Made by a program: the position numbers and the translations under genes. The notes under the pieces were generated by a model that was not told the origin of the DNA, searched no databases, and was given only the letters and a program-made list of their open reading frames with translations. This document shows positions 35,385-43,458 of a stretch of 64,000 nucleotides of DNA, in pieces. Every line of letters starts with the position of its first letter. Position 1 is the stretch's first letter. Source of the DNA: Parasulfuritortus sp036391875. GTDB lineage: Bacteria; Pseudomonadota; Gammaproteobacteria; Burkholderiales; Thiobacillaceae. Where the stretch lies: positions 124,001-188,000 of the forward strand of contig DASVZA010000041.1 of NCBI GenBank assembly GCA_036391875.1, read 5' to 3'.

Positions 35385-37814
35385 TCAACGCGTCAAGCCC
35401 GCGTAGAGAAGCGGCAATTTCTCCGGCAACCGTTCCACATGGTCCACGACCATGTAGTTGCGCTGGCCGAAGATGCGGCTGACGTAGTTGTCGGCGCGCG
35501 GGTCCAGGCTCATGCAGTAGGTCATGACGCCGAACTTGGCCACGTCTTCCACCGCTTTCTTGGTGTCGTTGCGCAGGTATTGCGGGTCGCGCACGTCGAC
35601 GTCGGCCGGCTCGCCGTCGGTGATGACGATGAGCAGTTTCTTGGCCGAGCGCTGCAGCTTGAGGTGGTGGCCGGCATGGCGGATGGCGGCACCCATGCGG
35701 GTCGAGAGCTGGCCGGTCATGCCGGCGAGGCGGGCTTTGGGCTCGTCGTCCCAGTGCTGGTCGAAATCCTTGAACCGGAAGTACTCGACGTCGTGGCGGC
35801 CGTCCGAGCAGAAGCCGTGGATGGCGAACGGGTCGCCGACCTTGCTGATGGCGTCGGAGAGCAGCACGCAGGCGCGCCGGGTCAGGTCGAGCACCGAGTA
35901 TTCCTGGCCGTGGACCAGCTCGTTGGTCGACTCGGACAGGTCGAGCAGCACCAGGATGGAGAAGTCGCGCGTCTTGCGCACCGACCGCATCATGATGCGC
36001 GGGTCGGGCTGGTTGCCGAGCCGGATGTCGGTGAAGCCCTGGATCGCGGCGTTGATGTCGATCTCGTCGCCGTCCTCCAGCTTGCGGATGCGCTGGACGC
36101 CCTGCGGCTGCATCGCGTCGAGCAGGAACTTCATGCGATGGATCTCGCGCTTGTGCTCGGCGACGATGTCGTTGATGAGCTGCAGGTCGCCGATCTTGCC
36201 GCGCTTCTCCATCACCGTGGCCCAGGCCGGACGCTCGAGCTGGATCTGGTAGTCCCATTCCGAATAATGGAACGGATCGGAGACCGGCTCCTTGCCTTCC
36301 AGCGAGTTGATGGTGACGCCTTCCTGGTCGAGGTAGTACTCGGTCGGCAGCACCCAGATTTCCTGCGCGTCGTCGCCGGCGAGTTCGTTGTCGAGCTCGT
36401 TGATCATTTCCATCAGGCTGACGTACTTGCGCACCTGCTTGACGGTGTCGTAGCCGGCGTTGGCGGCCTTCTCGAAATCGAATTCCTCGAATTCCCAGAA
36501 GTAACGGTTGTCGTCGCGGTAGGGCGCGGTGAGCAGGTCGGTGCGCGGGTTGAACGGAATCTTCTTCTCGCCGAAGGTGTGCGCCAGCTGCACGCCGATA
36601 TCCCAGGACGTGGTGTTGGTGTCGAGCCTGTCCTGCGCCTGGGCGAACAGCATGCGGCCCTCGGCGATCCAGGGATCGTCGTCGACGTAGCGGTCGTCGA
36701 GCAGGGCGCGCGCCAGGCGGTCGAGATAGTTGCCGACGGTGGCGTTCATCGCCGGGGTGGCGGTGTGGAACTGGCTCCAGAGCTGCTTCAGGCCGGGGAA
36801 GCGGCGGATCGACAGGGTCTCGACGCGGGCGTCCTCGATGACCGAGATCACGGCCATCTGGAACGGGTTCAGCGCCTCGGCGGAAATCGGCACCTTGGTC
36901 TCGACCACGTGCGCGGCGCAGTGCGCCGACGCGGCGCGGTACAGCTCGATGCCGGGGATCTTGTTCCCCTCGCCCCCCGGGAGAGGGGTTAGGGGAGAGG
37001 GCGCCTTACCTTTGCCGGCAGACGAGCTACCCTCTCCCCCGGCCCCTCCCCCCGAGGGGGAGGGGAGTTGGAAGTCGTCGAAGGCGTCGGGCAGGTGCAG
37101 CAGGTAGTCCTCGATGAAGGGCCGGTAGCCTTCGCGGTTCTCGAAGTCGCCCGAGGTCGGGCGCATGAAGAAGTCGCGTGCCCAGAGCGCCCGCAGGTAC
37201 ATGTTGATGCGGCGCTGGACGTCGACCAGCAGGGTGCCCTTGCGCTCCTTCTGGAGCATGGCGAGTGATTCCTTGCTCTCCAGGCCGAAGTATTTGACCT
37301 GTTCCGGGTAGTCGGTGCGGTGGGCGTGCGCGCCCCACAGCGCCCAGCGGCGCAGGCCGCCCAGGGTGAGGTTCTGGAACAGCACGTCGAGCTTGTCGAG
37401 CATCGGCCGCACGCCGCGCGGCGCCTGGGCGATGAGCGTGTTGATGAACTGCAGGTAGTTCAGGAACAGCTGCGCGTCGCCAAGACGGTTGGCCGCGGTG
37501 GGCGCGGTCGACAGCAGCAGCTCGATCACCGCGCCGGAGGTCTTGGAGGCCAGCATCAGCGAGGCGGTGGCCAGGTCGGCTACCACGTCCTCGCCGACTT
37601 CCTTGGCCACGCGCGGCGCTTCCTCGATCCAGGTTTCCACCAGCGAGTCGCCGCGGCCCAGGCCGCGGATGGCGGACACGCCCTTCAGGTAGTTGTCCAG
37701 GCCGCGCGGCGAGAAGACCTTGGTTGCCTCGTGCCAGTTGGCATCGAGCGCGTGCCGGCATTGCTCGGACAGGTCTTCGAGCAATTCGGCGTAGTCGTCT
37801 AGAGTGATGGCCAT
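35385..37814 (-). CDS. cbbO: CbbO, VWA-domain RuBisCO activase adaptor
   Basis: 809 residues. The C-terminal von Willebrand A domain has a complete MIDAS (LVLLDLSEST, then the later ITDGEPAD). The long N-terminal part is the CbbO/NorD-type region. CbbO bridges the AAA+ ring of CbbQ to RuBisCO so that inhibitors can be expelled from the active site. Residues about 250-283 (SPSGGGAGGEGSSSAGKG... to ...LPGGEGNK) are a low-complexity insert encoded by a palindromic REP-like repeat; it keeps the frame. The gene is separated from the carbonic-anhydrase gene by 131 bp containing another repeat. Confidence 0.93.
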   Translation of the reverse strand: MAITLDDYAELLEDLSEQCRHALDANWHEATKVFSPRGLDNYLKGVSAIRGLGRGDSLVETWIEEAPRVAKEVGEDVVADLATASLMLASKTSGAVIELLLSTAPTAANRLGDAQLFLNYLQFINTLIAQAPRGVRPMLDKLDVLFQNLTLGGLRRWALWGAHAHRTDYPEQVKYFGLESKESLAMLQKERKGTLLVDVQRRINMYLRALWARDFFMRPTSGDFENREGYRPFIEDYLLHLPDAFDDFQLPSPSGGGAGGEGSSSAGKGKAPSPLTPLPGGEGNKIPGIELYRAASAHCAAHVVETKVPISAEALNPFQMAVISVIEDARVETLSIRRFPGLKQLWSQFHTATPAMNATVGNYLDRLARALLDDRYVDDDPWIAEGRMLFAQAQDRLDTNTTSWDIGVQLAHTFGEKKIPFNPRTDLLTAPYRDDNRYFWEFEEFDFEKAANAGYDTVKQVRKYVSLMEMINELDNELAGDDAQEIWVLPTEYYLDQEGVTINSLEGKEPVSDPFHYSEWDYQIQLERPAWATVMEKRGKIGDLQLINDIVAEHKREIHRMKFLLDAMQPQGVQRIRKLEDGDEIDINAAIQGFTDIRLGNQPDPRIMMRSVRKTRDFSILVLLDLSESTNELVHGQEYSVLDLTRRACVLLSDAISKVGDPFAIHGFCSDGRHDVEYFRFKDFDQHWDDEPKARLAGMTGQLSTRMGAAIRHAGHHLKLQRSAKKLLIVITDGEPADVDVRDPQYLRNDTKKAVEDVAKFGVMTYCMSLDPRADNYVSRIFGQRNYMVVDHVERLPEKLPLLYAGLTR
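36966..37067. repeat. REP-like palindromic element inserted in frame within cbbO
   Basis: Two inverted units, about AGGGGTTAGGGGAGAGGG at the left and CCCTCTCCCCCGGCCCCT at the right, flank a 28-bp spacer. The composition (runs of C/T and G/A) is unlike the surrounding cbbO coding sequence and resembles dispersed intergenic CCCTCTCC repeats common in beta- and gammaproteobacteria. It codes for Gly/Ser/Pro-rich filler in CbbO. Confidence 0.75.
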
Positions 37815-37860
37815 TTTCGTTCCTTCCGTTGGGGCCTCATGTTGCCAAGCCCGGCTTGCC

Positions 37861-37929
37861 CGTCATTCCCGCGCAGGCGGGAATCCAGTTCTCGATTTGG
37901 CTGGGCTCCCGCCTGCGCGGGAGCGACGA
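37861..37929. repeat. Dispersed palindromic repeat, copy 1
   Basis: About 68 bp between cbbO and the gamma-carbonic anhydrase gene: TTCCCGCGCAGGCGGGAA hairpin, a short linker, then CTCCCGCCTGCGCGGGAG and GACGA. The reverse complement is nearly identical to the element at 43377-43446, so the two are inverted copies of one MITE/REP-type family. Confidence 0.85.
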
Positions 37930-37945
37930 AGCCAAAACAATTGCC

Positions 37946-38506
37946 CTAAAACTCGTTCTGCAGCTTCTTGTAGCCCTGGACGAGGTTGATATTGGTGTTG
38001 GCGACGTCTTCGGAAAACTCGGCGAAGTCCGGCGTGACCTGTTCGATGGCGCTGAGGTCGCTGTCGGAGTGGATCGCCGTGGTCGACGGGATGTGGAACC
38101 GGGGCGGCACGTCGCAGCCTTCGACCACGGAGTTGTGCCGGACCACGGCCTCATCGCCGACCTTGCAGTTGAACAGCACCGAGTTGAAGCCGATGAAGAC
38201 CCGGTTCCCGACCTCGCATGGCCCATGGATGATGGAGCGGTGCGCGATCGAGCTGAACTCGCCGATGACGACCTTGCCGCCGGACTTGGAGTGGATCACC
38301 ACGCCGTCCTGGATGTTGGAGTTGGCGCCGATGACGATCGGGTCCATCGTGCCGTCTGCCTTGGTCTCGTCGGCGCGAATCACCGCATACGGCCCGATGA
38401 AGACATTGGCGCCGACGAAGACCTTGCCGCACAGGATGGCGGTGGGATCGACGAAGGCGGACTCGTCGATGACGGGCAAGTCGCCGCTGGGATTCTTCCG
38501 GATCAT
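37946..38506 (-). CDS. Gamma-class carbonic anhydrase-like hexapeptide protein
   Basis: 186 residues forming a left-handed beta-helix (repeats such as VFVGANVFIGPYAVIRAD and VIGANSNIQDGVVIHS). The three zinc-binding histidines of gamma-CAs are in place: His72 (VVIHS), His89 and His94 (IAHRSIIHG), with the expected five-residue spacing. Activity as a trimeric carbonic anhydrase is therefore plausible. It lies between cbbQ (13 bp) and cbbO in the RuBisCO operon, so it may help CO2/bicarbonate exchange near RuBisCO. It is distinct from the carboxysomal CsoSCA encoded about 22 kb away. Confidence 0.82.
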   Translation of the reverse strand: MIRKNPSGDLPVIDESAFVDPTAILCGKVFVGANVFIGPYAVIRADETKADGTMDPIVIGANSNIQDGVVIHSKSGGKVVIGEFSSIAHRSIIHGPCEVGNRVFIGFNSVLFNCKVGDEAVVRHNSVVEGCDVPPRFHIPSTTAIHSDSDLSAIEQVTPDFAEFSEDVANTNINLVQGYKKLQNEF

Positions 38507-38519
38507 GACGTCGCGGCGT

Positions 38520-39320
38520 TCAGAAGAACGTGGTCACGGCGGCGTCCAGGGCGTCGCGCATGTCCGGATCGTCGGTGATCGGGCGCACCAGCGCGACCCG
38601 GCAGGCGGCCAGCGGGGCCACGCCCTTGGCGATCAGCGAACCGGCGTAGATCAGCATGCGGGTAGAGAGTCCTTCGTCCAGGCCGTGGCCCTTGAGGTTG
38701 CGCGAACGCTCGGCGATGGAGACCAGCTTGCCCGCGACCTCTGCGTCGACGCCGGCCTCGTGGGCGACGATCTCGGTCTCGACGGCGTGTTCCGGGTAGG
38801 TGAAGTCCAGGCCGCCGAAACGCTGCTTGGTCGACTGCTTGAGGTCCTTCATCAGCGACTGGTAGCCGGGGTTGTAGCTGATCACGATCTGGAAGTCGGG
38901 GTGGGCGTGGACCAGTTCGCCCTTCTTCTCCAGCGGCAGCACGCGGCGGTTGTCGGTCAGCGGGTGGATCACCACGGTGGTGTCCTGGCGCGCCTCGACC
39001 ACTTCGTCCAGGTAGACGATGGCGCCGTGGCGGGCGCCGATGGCCAGGGGGCCGTCCTGCCACTCGGTGCCCGAGGCGGACAGCAGGAAGCGGCCGACCA
39101 GGTCGGAGGCCGTCATGTCCTCGTTGCAGGCGACGGTGATCAGCGGCTTGCCCAGCTTCCAGGCCATGTATTCGACGAAACGGGTCTTGCCGCAGCCGGT
39201 CGGACCCTTGAGCATGATGGGCATGCGCACGGAATAGGCGGCTTCGTAGAGTTCCACCTCGTCGGCCACGGAACGGTAGTAAGGTTCTTTCTCGATTCGG
39301 TACTGGTCGATGATGCTCAT
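38520..39320 (-). CDS. cbbQ: CbbQ, AAA+ RuBisCO activase motor
   Basis: 266 residues from ATG 39320, the usual CbbQ length (MSIIDQYRIEKEPYYRSV). It is a MoxR-type AAA+ ATPase: Walker A GPTGCGKT, Walker B AIVYLDEVVEA, sensor-1 IVISYNPGYQ. CbbQ hexamers hydrolyse ATP and, with CbbO, restore inhibited RuBisCO. An in-frame upstream extension of about 60 codons is rejected because it reads through the terminator-like hairpin and lacks family similarity. Confidence 0.95.
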   Translation of the reverse strand: MSIIDQYRIEKEPYYRSVADEVELYEAAYSVRMPIMLKGPTGCGKTRFVEYMAWKLGKPLITVACNEDMTASDLVGRFLLSASGTEWQDGPLAIGARHGAIVYLDEVVEARQDTTVVIHPLTDNRRVLPLEKKGELVHAHPDFQIVISYNPGYQSLMKDLKQSTKQRFGGLDFTYPEHAVETEIVAHEAGVDAEVAGKLVSIAERSRNLKGHGLDEGLSTRMLIYAGSLIAKGVAPLAACRVALVRPITDDPDMRDALDAAVTTFF

Positions 39321-39644
39321 TTCGTTTTCCTTGTCTCTTTTGCCTTCGAAGCATGCGAGGCTTCGCTGTCCGCCAACAAACATGATTTCGGTACTGGTCG
39401 GCGGCGCACTTCCCGACACGTATTCACGCCCTGCGCGGATGAACAAAGCCCCCGCCACGCTGCTGCGCGACGGGGGCTGTGGGTACTTCAGTCCGCCAGG
39501 CACCCTGACAGGTCGCGCGGAAATCCTCTCAACTACGAATGTTCAGCGTCGCTGGGTGCGGGACGCTCGTACACTGGGTGCCCGCATCCAGCTTCGGGGT
39601 CGCACCTTCCTTCGGAAGGCACTGCTCCGCCCTGCGCTGTCGCC
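39321..39644. other. Spacer between cbbS and cbbQ
   Basis: 324 bp without a gene. It contains a strong GC-rich hairpin at 39447-39478 on the cbbS-proximal side and otherwise nothing I recognise. It may separate high-level cbbLS expression from lower cbbQO expression. Confidence 0.5.
39447..39478 (-). terminator. Hairpin between cbbS and cbbQ (partial terminator)
   Basis: An 8-bp GC-rich stem (AGCCCCCG / CGGGGGCT) lies about 170 bp after cbbS. On the minus strand it is followed by TTTGTTC. The short, broken U-tract suggests attenuation rather than full termination, leaving some read-through into cbbQ-CA-cbbO. Confidence 0.5.
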
Positions 39645-40001
39645 TTAGACCGTCTTGCCGCGGTAGATCACCATGGCCGCGCCCTGGCTCTGCGCGAAGT
39701 TGTCGTAGCCGACCAGGCGAACGTGGTTGTTCGGGTTGGCCTTGTGGCAGGCTTCGGCTTCGCCCAGGATGCGGTCCACGTCGGTCTCGCCGAACATCGG
39801 CAGCTTCCACATGTACCAGTAGGAGTCCATCAGGTGCTCGGGCTCGGTGTGCTCGATGGCGGGGTTCCAACCCTTGCCGACGATGTACTCGACCTGCTTG
39901 CGGATGCCGGCCGCGTCCATGGCGGGCAGGTAGGAGAAGGTCTCGAACTTGCGGCTGGCGGGATCGCTCAGGCGGCTCTTGTAATCAATCACTTCAGACA
40001 T
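39645..40001 (-). CDS. cbbS: RuBisCO small subunit, form IA
   Basis: 118 residues from ATG 40001 behind AAAGGAAA. Characteristic segments are KFETFSYLPAMDAAGIRKQVEYIV, GWNPAIEHTEP and SYWYMWKLPMFGETD, without the long betaA-betaB loop of green-type small subunits, as in form IA. It completes the L8S8 enzyme with cbbL. The 102-bp spacer from cbbL contains a palindromic repeat. Confidence 0.96.
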   Translation of the reverse strand: MSEVIDYKSRLSDPASRKFETFSYLPAMDAAGIRKQVEYIVGKGWNPAIEHTEPEHLMDSYWYMWKLPMFGETDVDRILGEAEACHKANPNNHVRLVGYDNFAQSQGAAMVIYRGKTV

Positions 40002-40018
40002 GGCATTTCCTTTCATTT

Positions 40019-40098
40019 GTAGGTTGGGCTAGGCGCAGCCGTAGCCCAGCTTCTCGCAACGATTCCGTTGGGCTTCGCCGTGGCTCAGCCCAACCTAC
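40019..40098. repeat. 80-bp inverted-repeat element in the cbbL-cbbS spacer
   Basis: Terminal repeats GTAGGTTGGGCT and AGCCCAACCTAC are perfect inverted copies enclosing further partial complementarity. It fills nearly all of the cbbL-cbbS intergenic space. This resembles the dispersed GTAGGTTGGGCT family of proteobacterial REP/MITE-like repeats. As RNA it would form a long hairpin that could affect relative cbbL and cbbS mRNA stability. Confidence 0.85.
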
Positions 40099-40103
40099 GT
40101 CCA

Positions 40104-41525
40104 TCACTTGTGGGCGACGTCCAGCTTGTCGACGGTGTCGAACTCGAACTTGATCTCCTTCCACGTTTCCATGGCGATCTTCAGTTCCGGGCTGGACTTG
40201 GCGGCGTTCTCGAGGACGGCCTTGCCTTCCTTCTCGATCGCGACGCCGCGGTTGCGGGCCTCGACGCAGGCTTCCAGCGCGACGCGGTTGGCGGCGGCGC
40301 CGGCGGCGTTGCCCCACGGGTGGCCCAGGGTGCCGCCACCGAACTGCAGCACGGAGTCGTCACCGAAGATGGTGACCAGGGCCGGCATGTGCCAGACGTG
40401 GATGCCACCGGAGGCGACGGCGAAGGCGCCGGGCATGGAGCCCCAGTCCTGGTCGAAGAAGATGCCGCGGCTGCGGTCTTCCGGCACGAAGGATTCGCGC
40501 AGCAGGTCGATCCAGCCCAGGGTGGAGGCGCGGTCGCCTTCCAGCTTGCCGACCACGGTGCCGGTGTGCAGGTGGTCGCCGCCGGACAGACGCAGAATCT
40601 TGGTCAGCACGCGGAAGTGGATGCCGTGGTGCGGGTTGCGGTCCAGCACGGCGTGCATGGCGCGGTGGATGTGCAGCAGCATGCCGTTGTCGCGGCACCA
40701 GTTGGCCAGGCCCGTGTTGGCGCAGAAGCCGCCGGTGATGTAGTCGTGCATGATGATGGGGGCGCCGATTTCCTTGGCGTACTCGGCACGCTTGTACATC
40801 TCTTCCGGGGTCGGGGCGGTCACGTTCAGGTAGTGGCCCTTGCGCTCGCCGGTCTCGCGCTCTGCCTTGTTGATGGCTTCCATGACGAAGTCGAAGCGCT
40901 GGCGCCACCGCATGAACGGCTGGCTGTTGACGTTCTCGTCGTCCTTGGTAAAGTCCAGGCCGCCGCGCAGGCACTCGTACACGGCACGGCCGTAGTTCTT
41001 GGCCGACAGGCCCAGCTTCGGCTTGATGGTGCAGCCGAGCAGCGGACGGCCGTACTTGTTCATGATGTCGCGCTCGACCTGGATACCCATCGGCGGGCCG
41101 CCGCAGGTCTTGACGTAGGCGATCGGGAAGCGGACGTCCTCCAGGCGCAGGGCGCGCACGGCCTTGAAGCCGAACACGTTGCCGACCAGGGAGGTGAACA
41201 CGTTGACGACGGAGCCTTCCTCGAACAGGTCGATCGGGTAGGCGATGAAGGCGTAGAAGCAGGTGTCGTCGCCGGGCACGTCCTCGATGGCGTAGGCGCG
41301 GCCCTTGTAGTAGTCGAGGTCGGTCAGCAGGTCGGTCCAGACGGTGGTCCAGGTGCCGGTGGAGGATTCGGCGGCCACGGCGGCGGCGGCTTCCTCGCGG
41401 TCCACGCCGGGCTGCGGGGTGATCTTGAACACGGCCAGGATATCGGTATCCAGCGGCGTGTACTCGGGCATCCAGTAGGTCTGGCGGTATTCCTTCACGC
41501 CAGCGTTGTAGGTCTTGACGGCCAT
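40104..41525 (-). CDS. cbbL: RuBisCO large subunit, form IA
   Basis: 473 residues from ATG 41525 behind AAGGAG. Active-site segments are complete: GCTIKPKLGLSAKNYGR, GGLDFTKDDEN with the carbamylated Lys, HIHRAMHAV and SGGDHLHTGTVVGKLEGD (loop 6 Lys). It fixes CO2 onto ribulose bisphosphate. Tyr72 (DYYKGRAY) and Phe346 (ESF), positions reported to contact CsoS2 in the Halothiobacillus carboxysomal enzyme, are both conserved, so packaging in the carboxysome is possible even though the gene is far from csoS2 and grouped with cbbQO. Divergent from the second cbbR. Confidence 0.97.
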   Translation of the reverse strand: MAVKTYNAGVKEYRQTYWMPEYTPLDTDILAVFKITPQPGVDREEAAAAVAAESSTGTWTTVWTDLLTDLDYYKGRAYAIEDVPGDDTCFYAFIAYPIDLFEEGSVVNVFTSLVGNVFGFKAVRALRLEDVRFPIAYVKTCGGPPMGIQVERDIMNKYGRPLLGCTIKPKLGLSAKNYGRAVYECLRGGLDFTKDDENVNSQPFMRWRQRFDFVMEAINKAERETGERKGHYLNVTAPTPEEMYKRAEYAKEIGAPIIMHDYITGGFCANTGLANWCRDNGMLLHIHRAMHAVLDRNPHHGIHFRVLTKILRLSGGDHLHTGTVVGKLEGDRASTLGWIDLLRESFVPEDRSRGIFFDQDWGSMPGAFAVASGGIHVWHMPALVTIFGDDSVLQFGGGTLGHPWGNAAGAAANRVALEACVEARNRGVAIEKEGKAVLENAAKSSPELKIAMETWKEIKFEFDTVDKLDVAHK

Positions 41526-41691
41526 GAGCTGCTCCTTAGTCTGATGATTCGGTGAATCGTTTTCTCCGCGTATTGCCGCGGCGTGGGGCAATCTTGCAGA
41601 AATCGGATCATCAATAACAGTCAGTCTTTTCTATTTAGAGCATCGACTTTTATCTATACTTCGGACTTACCGGAATTCGATCCTCAGCCCC
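41526..41691. promoter_or_regulatory. Divergent cbbL / cbbR promoter region
   Basis: 166 bp between the cbbL and cbbR starts. T/A-rich direct repeats around 41628-41660 (TTTTCTATTTA and TTTTATCTATA) are candidate LysR sites, but the GTTAAT/ATTAAC half-sites seen at the cso and dab promoters are absent, suggesting that this CbbR has a different recognition sequence. Confidence 0.4.
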
Positions 41692-42591
41692 ATGCGCCAT
41701 CACACCACCTTCCGCCAACTGGAGATCTTCGAGGCCATCGCCCGGCTGGGCAGCTTCACCCGCGCCGCCGAAGAACTCTACCTGACCCAGCCGACCATCT
41801 CGATGCAGATGAAGAAGCTGGCCGACACTGTGGGCGCCCAGCTGATCGAACAGGCCGGCAAGAAACTGCTGCTCACCGAGGACGGCCGCGAACTGGCCAA
41901 GGCGACGCGCGAGATATTCGCCATCCTCGACCGCTACACCATGTCGGTCGCCGACCGGCAGGGCCTGAAGAAAGGCCGGCTGGCGCTGATGGCGGTCTCC
42001 ACCGCCTCCTACTTCGCGCCGCGTCTGCTGGGCGAATTCTCGAAGCAGTACCCGGGCATCGACGTCTCGCTCAAGGTCACCAACCGGGAACAGGTGCTGG
42101 CCGGGATGAACGACAACCTGGCCGATCTCTACATCCTCGGCCTGCCGCCGGAGGACGCCGATGTCGTCGCCGAGCCGTTCATGGACAACCCACTGGTGAT
42201 CCTGGCCCGGCCGGACCACCCCCTGGCCGGCAAGAAGAACATCCCGCTCGCCCAGCTGGCCAAGGAACCGTGGCTGGTGCGGGAAGAAGGCTCGGGCACC
42301 CGCGCCGCGGTCGAGCGGGTGTTCGCCGAGAAGGGCCTGGAGTTCCGGCCACGCATGGCCCTGGGCAGCAACGAGGCGGTCAAGCAAGCCATCCTCGCGG
42401 GGCTGGGCATCGCGGTGATGTCTACCCAGGCCCTGATCCTGAACGCACCCGACCAGTTCGCCATACTCAATGCCAAAGGCTTCCCGATCCTGCGCCACTG
42501 GTACGCGGTCTACCCGGCCGGACGCCAGCTCTCGGCGGTGGCCCACGCCTTCCTGACCTTCCTGGTCGACAGCAGCCGCGGCGCGGCATGA
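41692..42591 (+). CDS. cbbR: CbbR-type LysR regulator of the RuBisCO operon
   Basis: 299 residues. The N-terminal winged HTH is typical: TFRQLEIFEAIARLGSFTRAAEELYLTQPTISMQMKKL. The effector domain carries SNEAVKQAILAGLGIAVMS. Transcribed away from cbbL, the classical arrangement for RuBisCO activators. It is clearly paralogous to the cbbR at 19.1 kb, yet the HTH recognition helices differ (PTISMQMKKL here, PAVSIQIKRL there), in keeping with different operators. Confidence 0.92.
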   Translation: MRHHTTFRQLEIFEAIARLGSFTRAAEELYLTQPTISMQMKKLADTVGAQLIEQAGKKLLLTEDGRELAKATREIFAILDRYTMSVADRQGLKKGRLALMAVSTASYFAPRLLGEFSKQYPGIDVSLKVTNREQVLAGMNDNLADLYILGLPPEDADVVAEPFMDNPLVILARPDHPLAGKKNIPLAQLAKEPWLVREEGSGTRAAVERVFAEKGLEFRPRMALGSNEAVKQAILAGLGIAVMSTQALILNAPDQFAILNAKGFPILRHWYAVYPAGRQLSAVAHAFLTFLVDSSRGAA

Positions 42592-42692
42592 CCTCCTCCT
42601 GAGACCGGCATGGCTCACTGCGTCGCCGACGGCGAGGCGCACCAACCCGCCCGCGCCGTCAAACCGAAACATTGGCTGGCGAAAATCGCGCC

Positions 42693-43343
42693 ATGAGCCG
42701 CGCCCCATCCCCCCTACCGCTGCCCGTCGAGTTCACCCTGGTCTTCATCGGCCTGCCCCTGCTCGGCTGGTGGCAGAGCGACATCCTGAAGCGCTGGATC
42801 ATCCCCCTGATCCTGTTCTTCACCTTCCTCTGCATTGCCATGCTGGCCAAGGACCGCGAGTTCCGCTTCCGCACGCTGCGCAGCACCGACCTGATCGGCC
42901 GGCCCCGCCTGAAGCCGCTGGCGCTGCGCTTCGTGCTGGCCGTCGCCCTCACCCTGTGGTGGTTCGCCGTCTCCGGTCACGGCGACTTCCTCCGCCTGCC
43001 GCGCGAACAGACCGGGCTCTGGCTGGCTGTGCTGATCCTTTATCCCCTGGTCTCGGCCCTGCCCCAGGAACTGTTGTTCCGGGTCTGCTTCTTCCAGCGC
43101 TACCGCGAGCTGTTCCTCACCGAGCGCCGCCTGATCTTCGCCAGCGCATTCGTGTTCGGCCTGGCCCACCTGATCCTCGACAACTGGCAGGCCCCGGTCA
43201 TCGCCTTCATCGGCGGCCTGCTGTTCGCCTGGACCTACGCCCGCACCCAGTCGCTGCTGCTGGTCGCGCTGGAGCACGGCCTGTGGGGCGACTGGATCTT
43301 CACGCTGGGGCTGGGCAAGTACTTCTACGGCGGCCATTACTGA
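42693..43343 (+). CDS. CPBP-family intramembrane metalloprotease-like protein
   Basis: 216 residues from ATG 42693 with about six hydrophobic helices. CPBP/Abi motifs are present in order: ALPQELLFRVCFFQRY (motif 1, with Gln-Glu instead of the usual Glu-Glu), FGLAHLILDN (motif 2 His) and LVALEHGLWGD (motif 3). The family includes Rce1-like CAAX proteases and bacteriocin-immunity proteins. The altered first Glu leaves catalysis uncertain. It is followed by a dispersed palindromic repeat and a convergent gene. Confidence 0.78.
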   Translation: MSRAPSPLPLPVEFTLVFIGLPLLGWWQSDILKRWIIPLILFFTFLCIAMLAKDREFRFRTLRSTDLIGRPRLKPLALRFVLAVALTLWWFAVSGHGDFLRLPREQTGLWLAVLILYPLVSALPQELLFRVCFFQRYRELFLTERRLIFASAFVFGLAHLILDNWQAPVIAFIGGLLFAWTYARTQSLLLVALEHGLWGDWIFTLGLGKYFYGGHY

Positions 43344-43376
43344 CCGCGATGGACTGGAAACTCTTTATCCGGTTTT

Positions 43377-43446
43377 GTCGCTCCCGCGCAGGCGGGAGCC
43401 CAGTCGAATCAAACAGCTGGATGCCCGCCTGCGCGGGCATGACGAA
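43377..43446. repeat. Dispersed palindromic repeat, copy 2
   Basis: About 68 bp in the convergent space after the CPBP gene: CTCCCGCGCAGGCGGGAG hairpin, linker, then GCCCGCCTGCGCGGGC and ATGACGA. It is the inverted counterpart of the element at 37861-37929 with only a few differences in the linker. Confidence 0.88.
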
Positions 43447-43458
43447 TAAAACGGCTCC

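Noticed and set aside
38520..39503. N-terminally extended cbbQ
   Set aside because: The extension runs through the hairpin between cbbS and cbbQ and is unlike CbbQ proteins; ATG 39320 gives the normal length.
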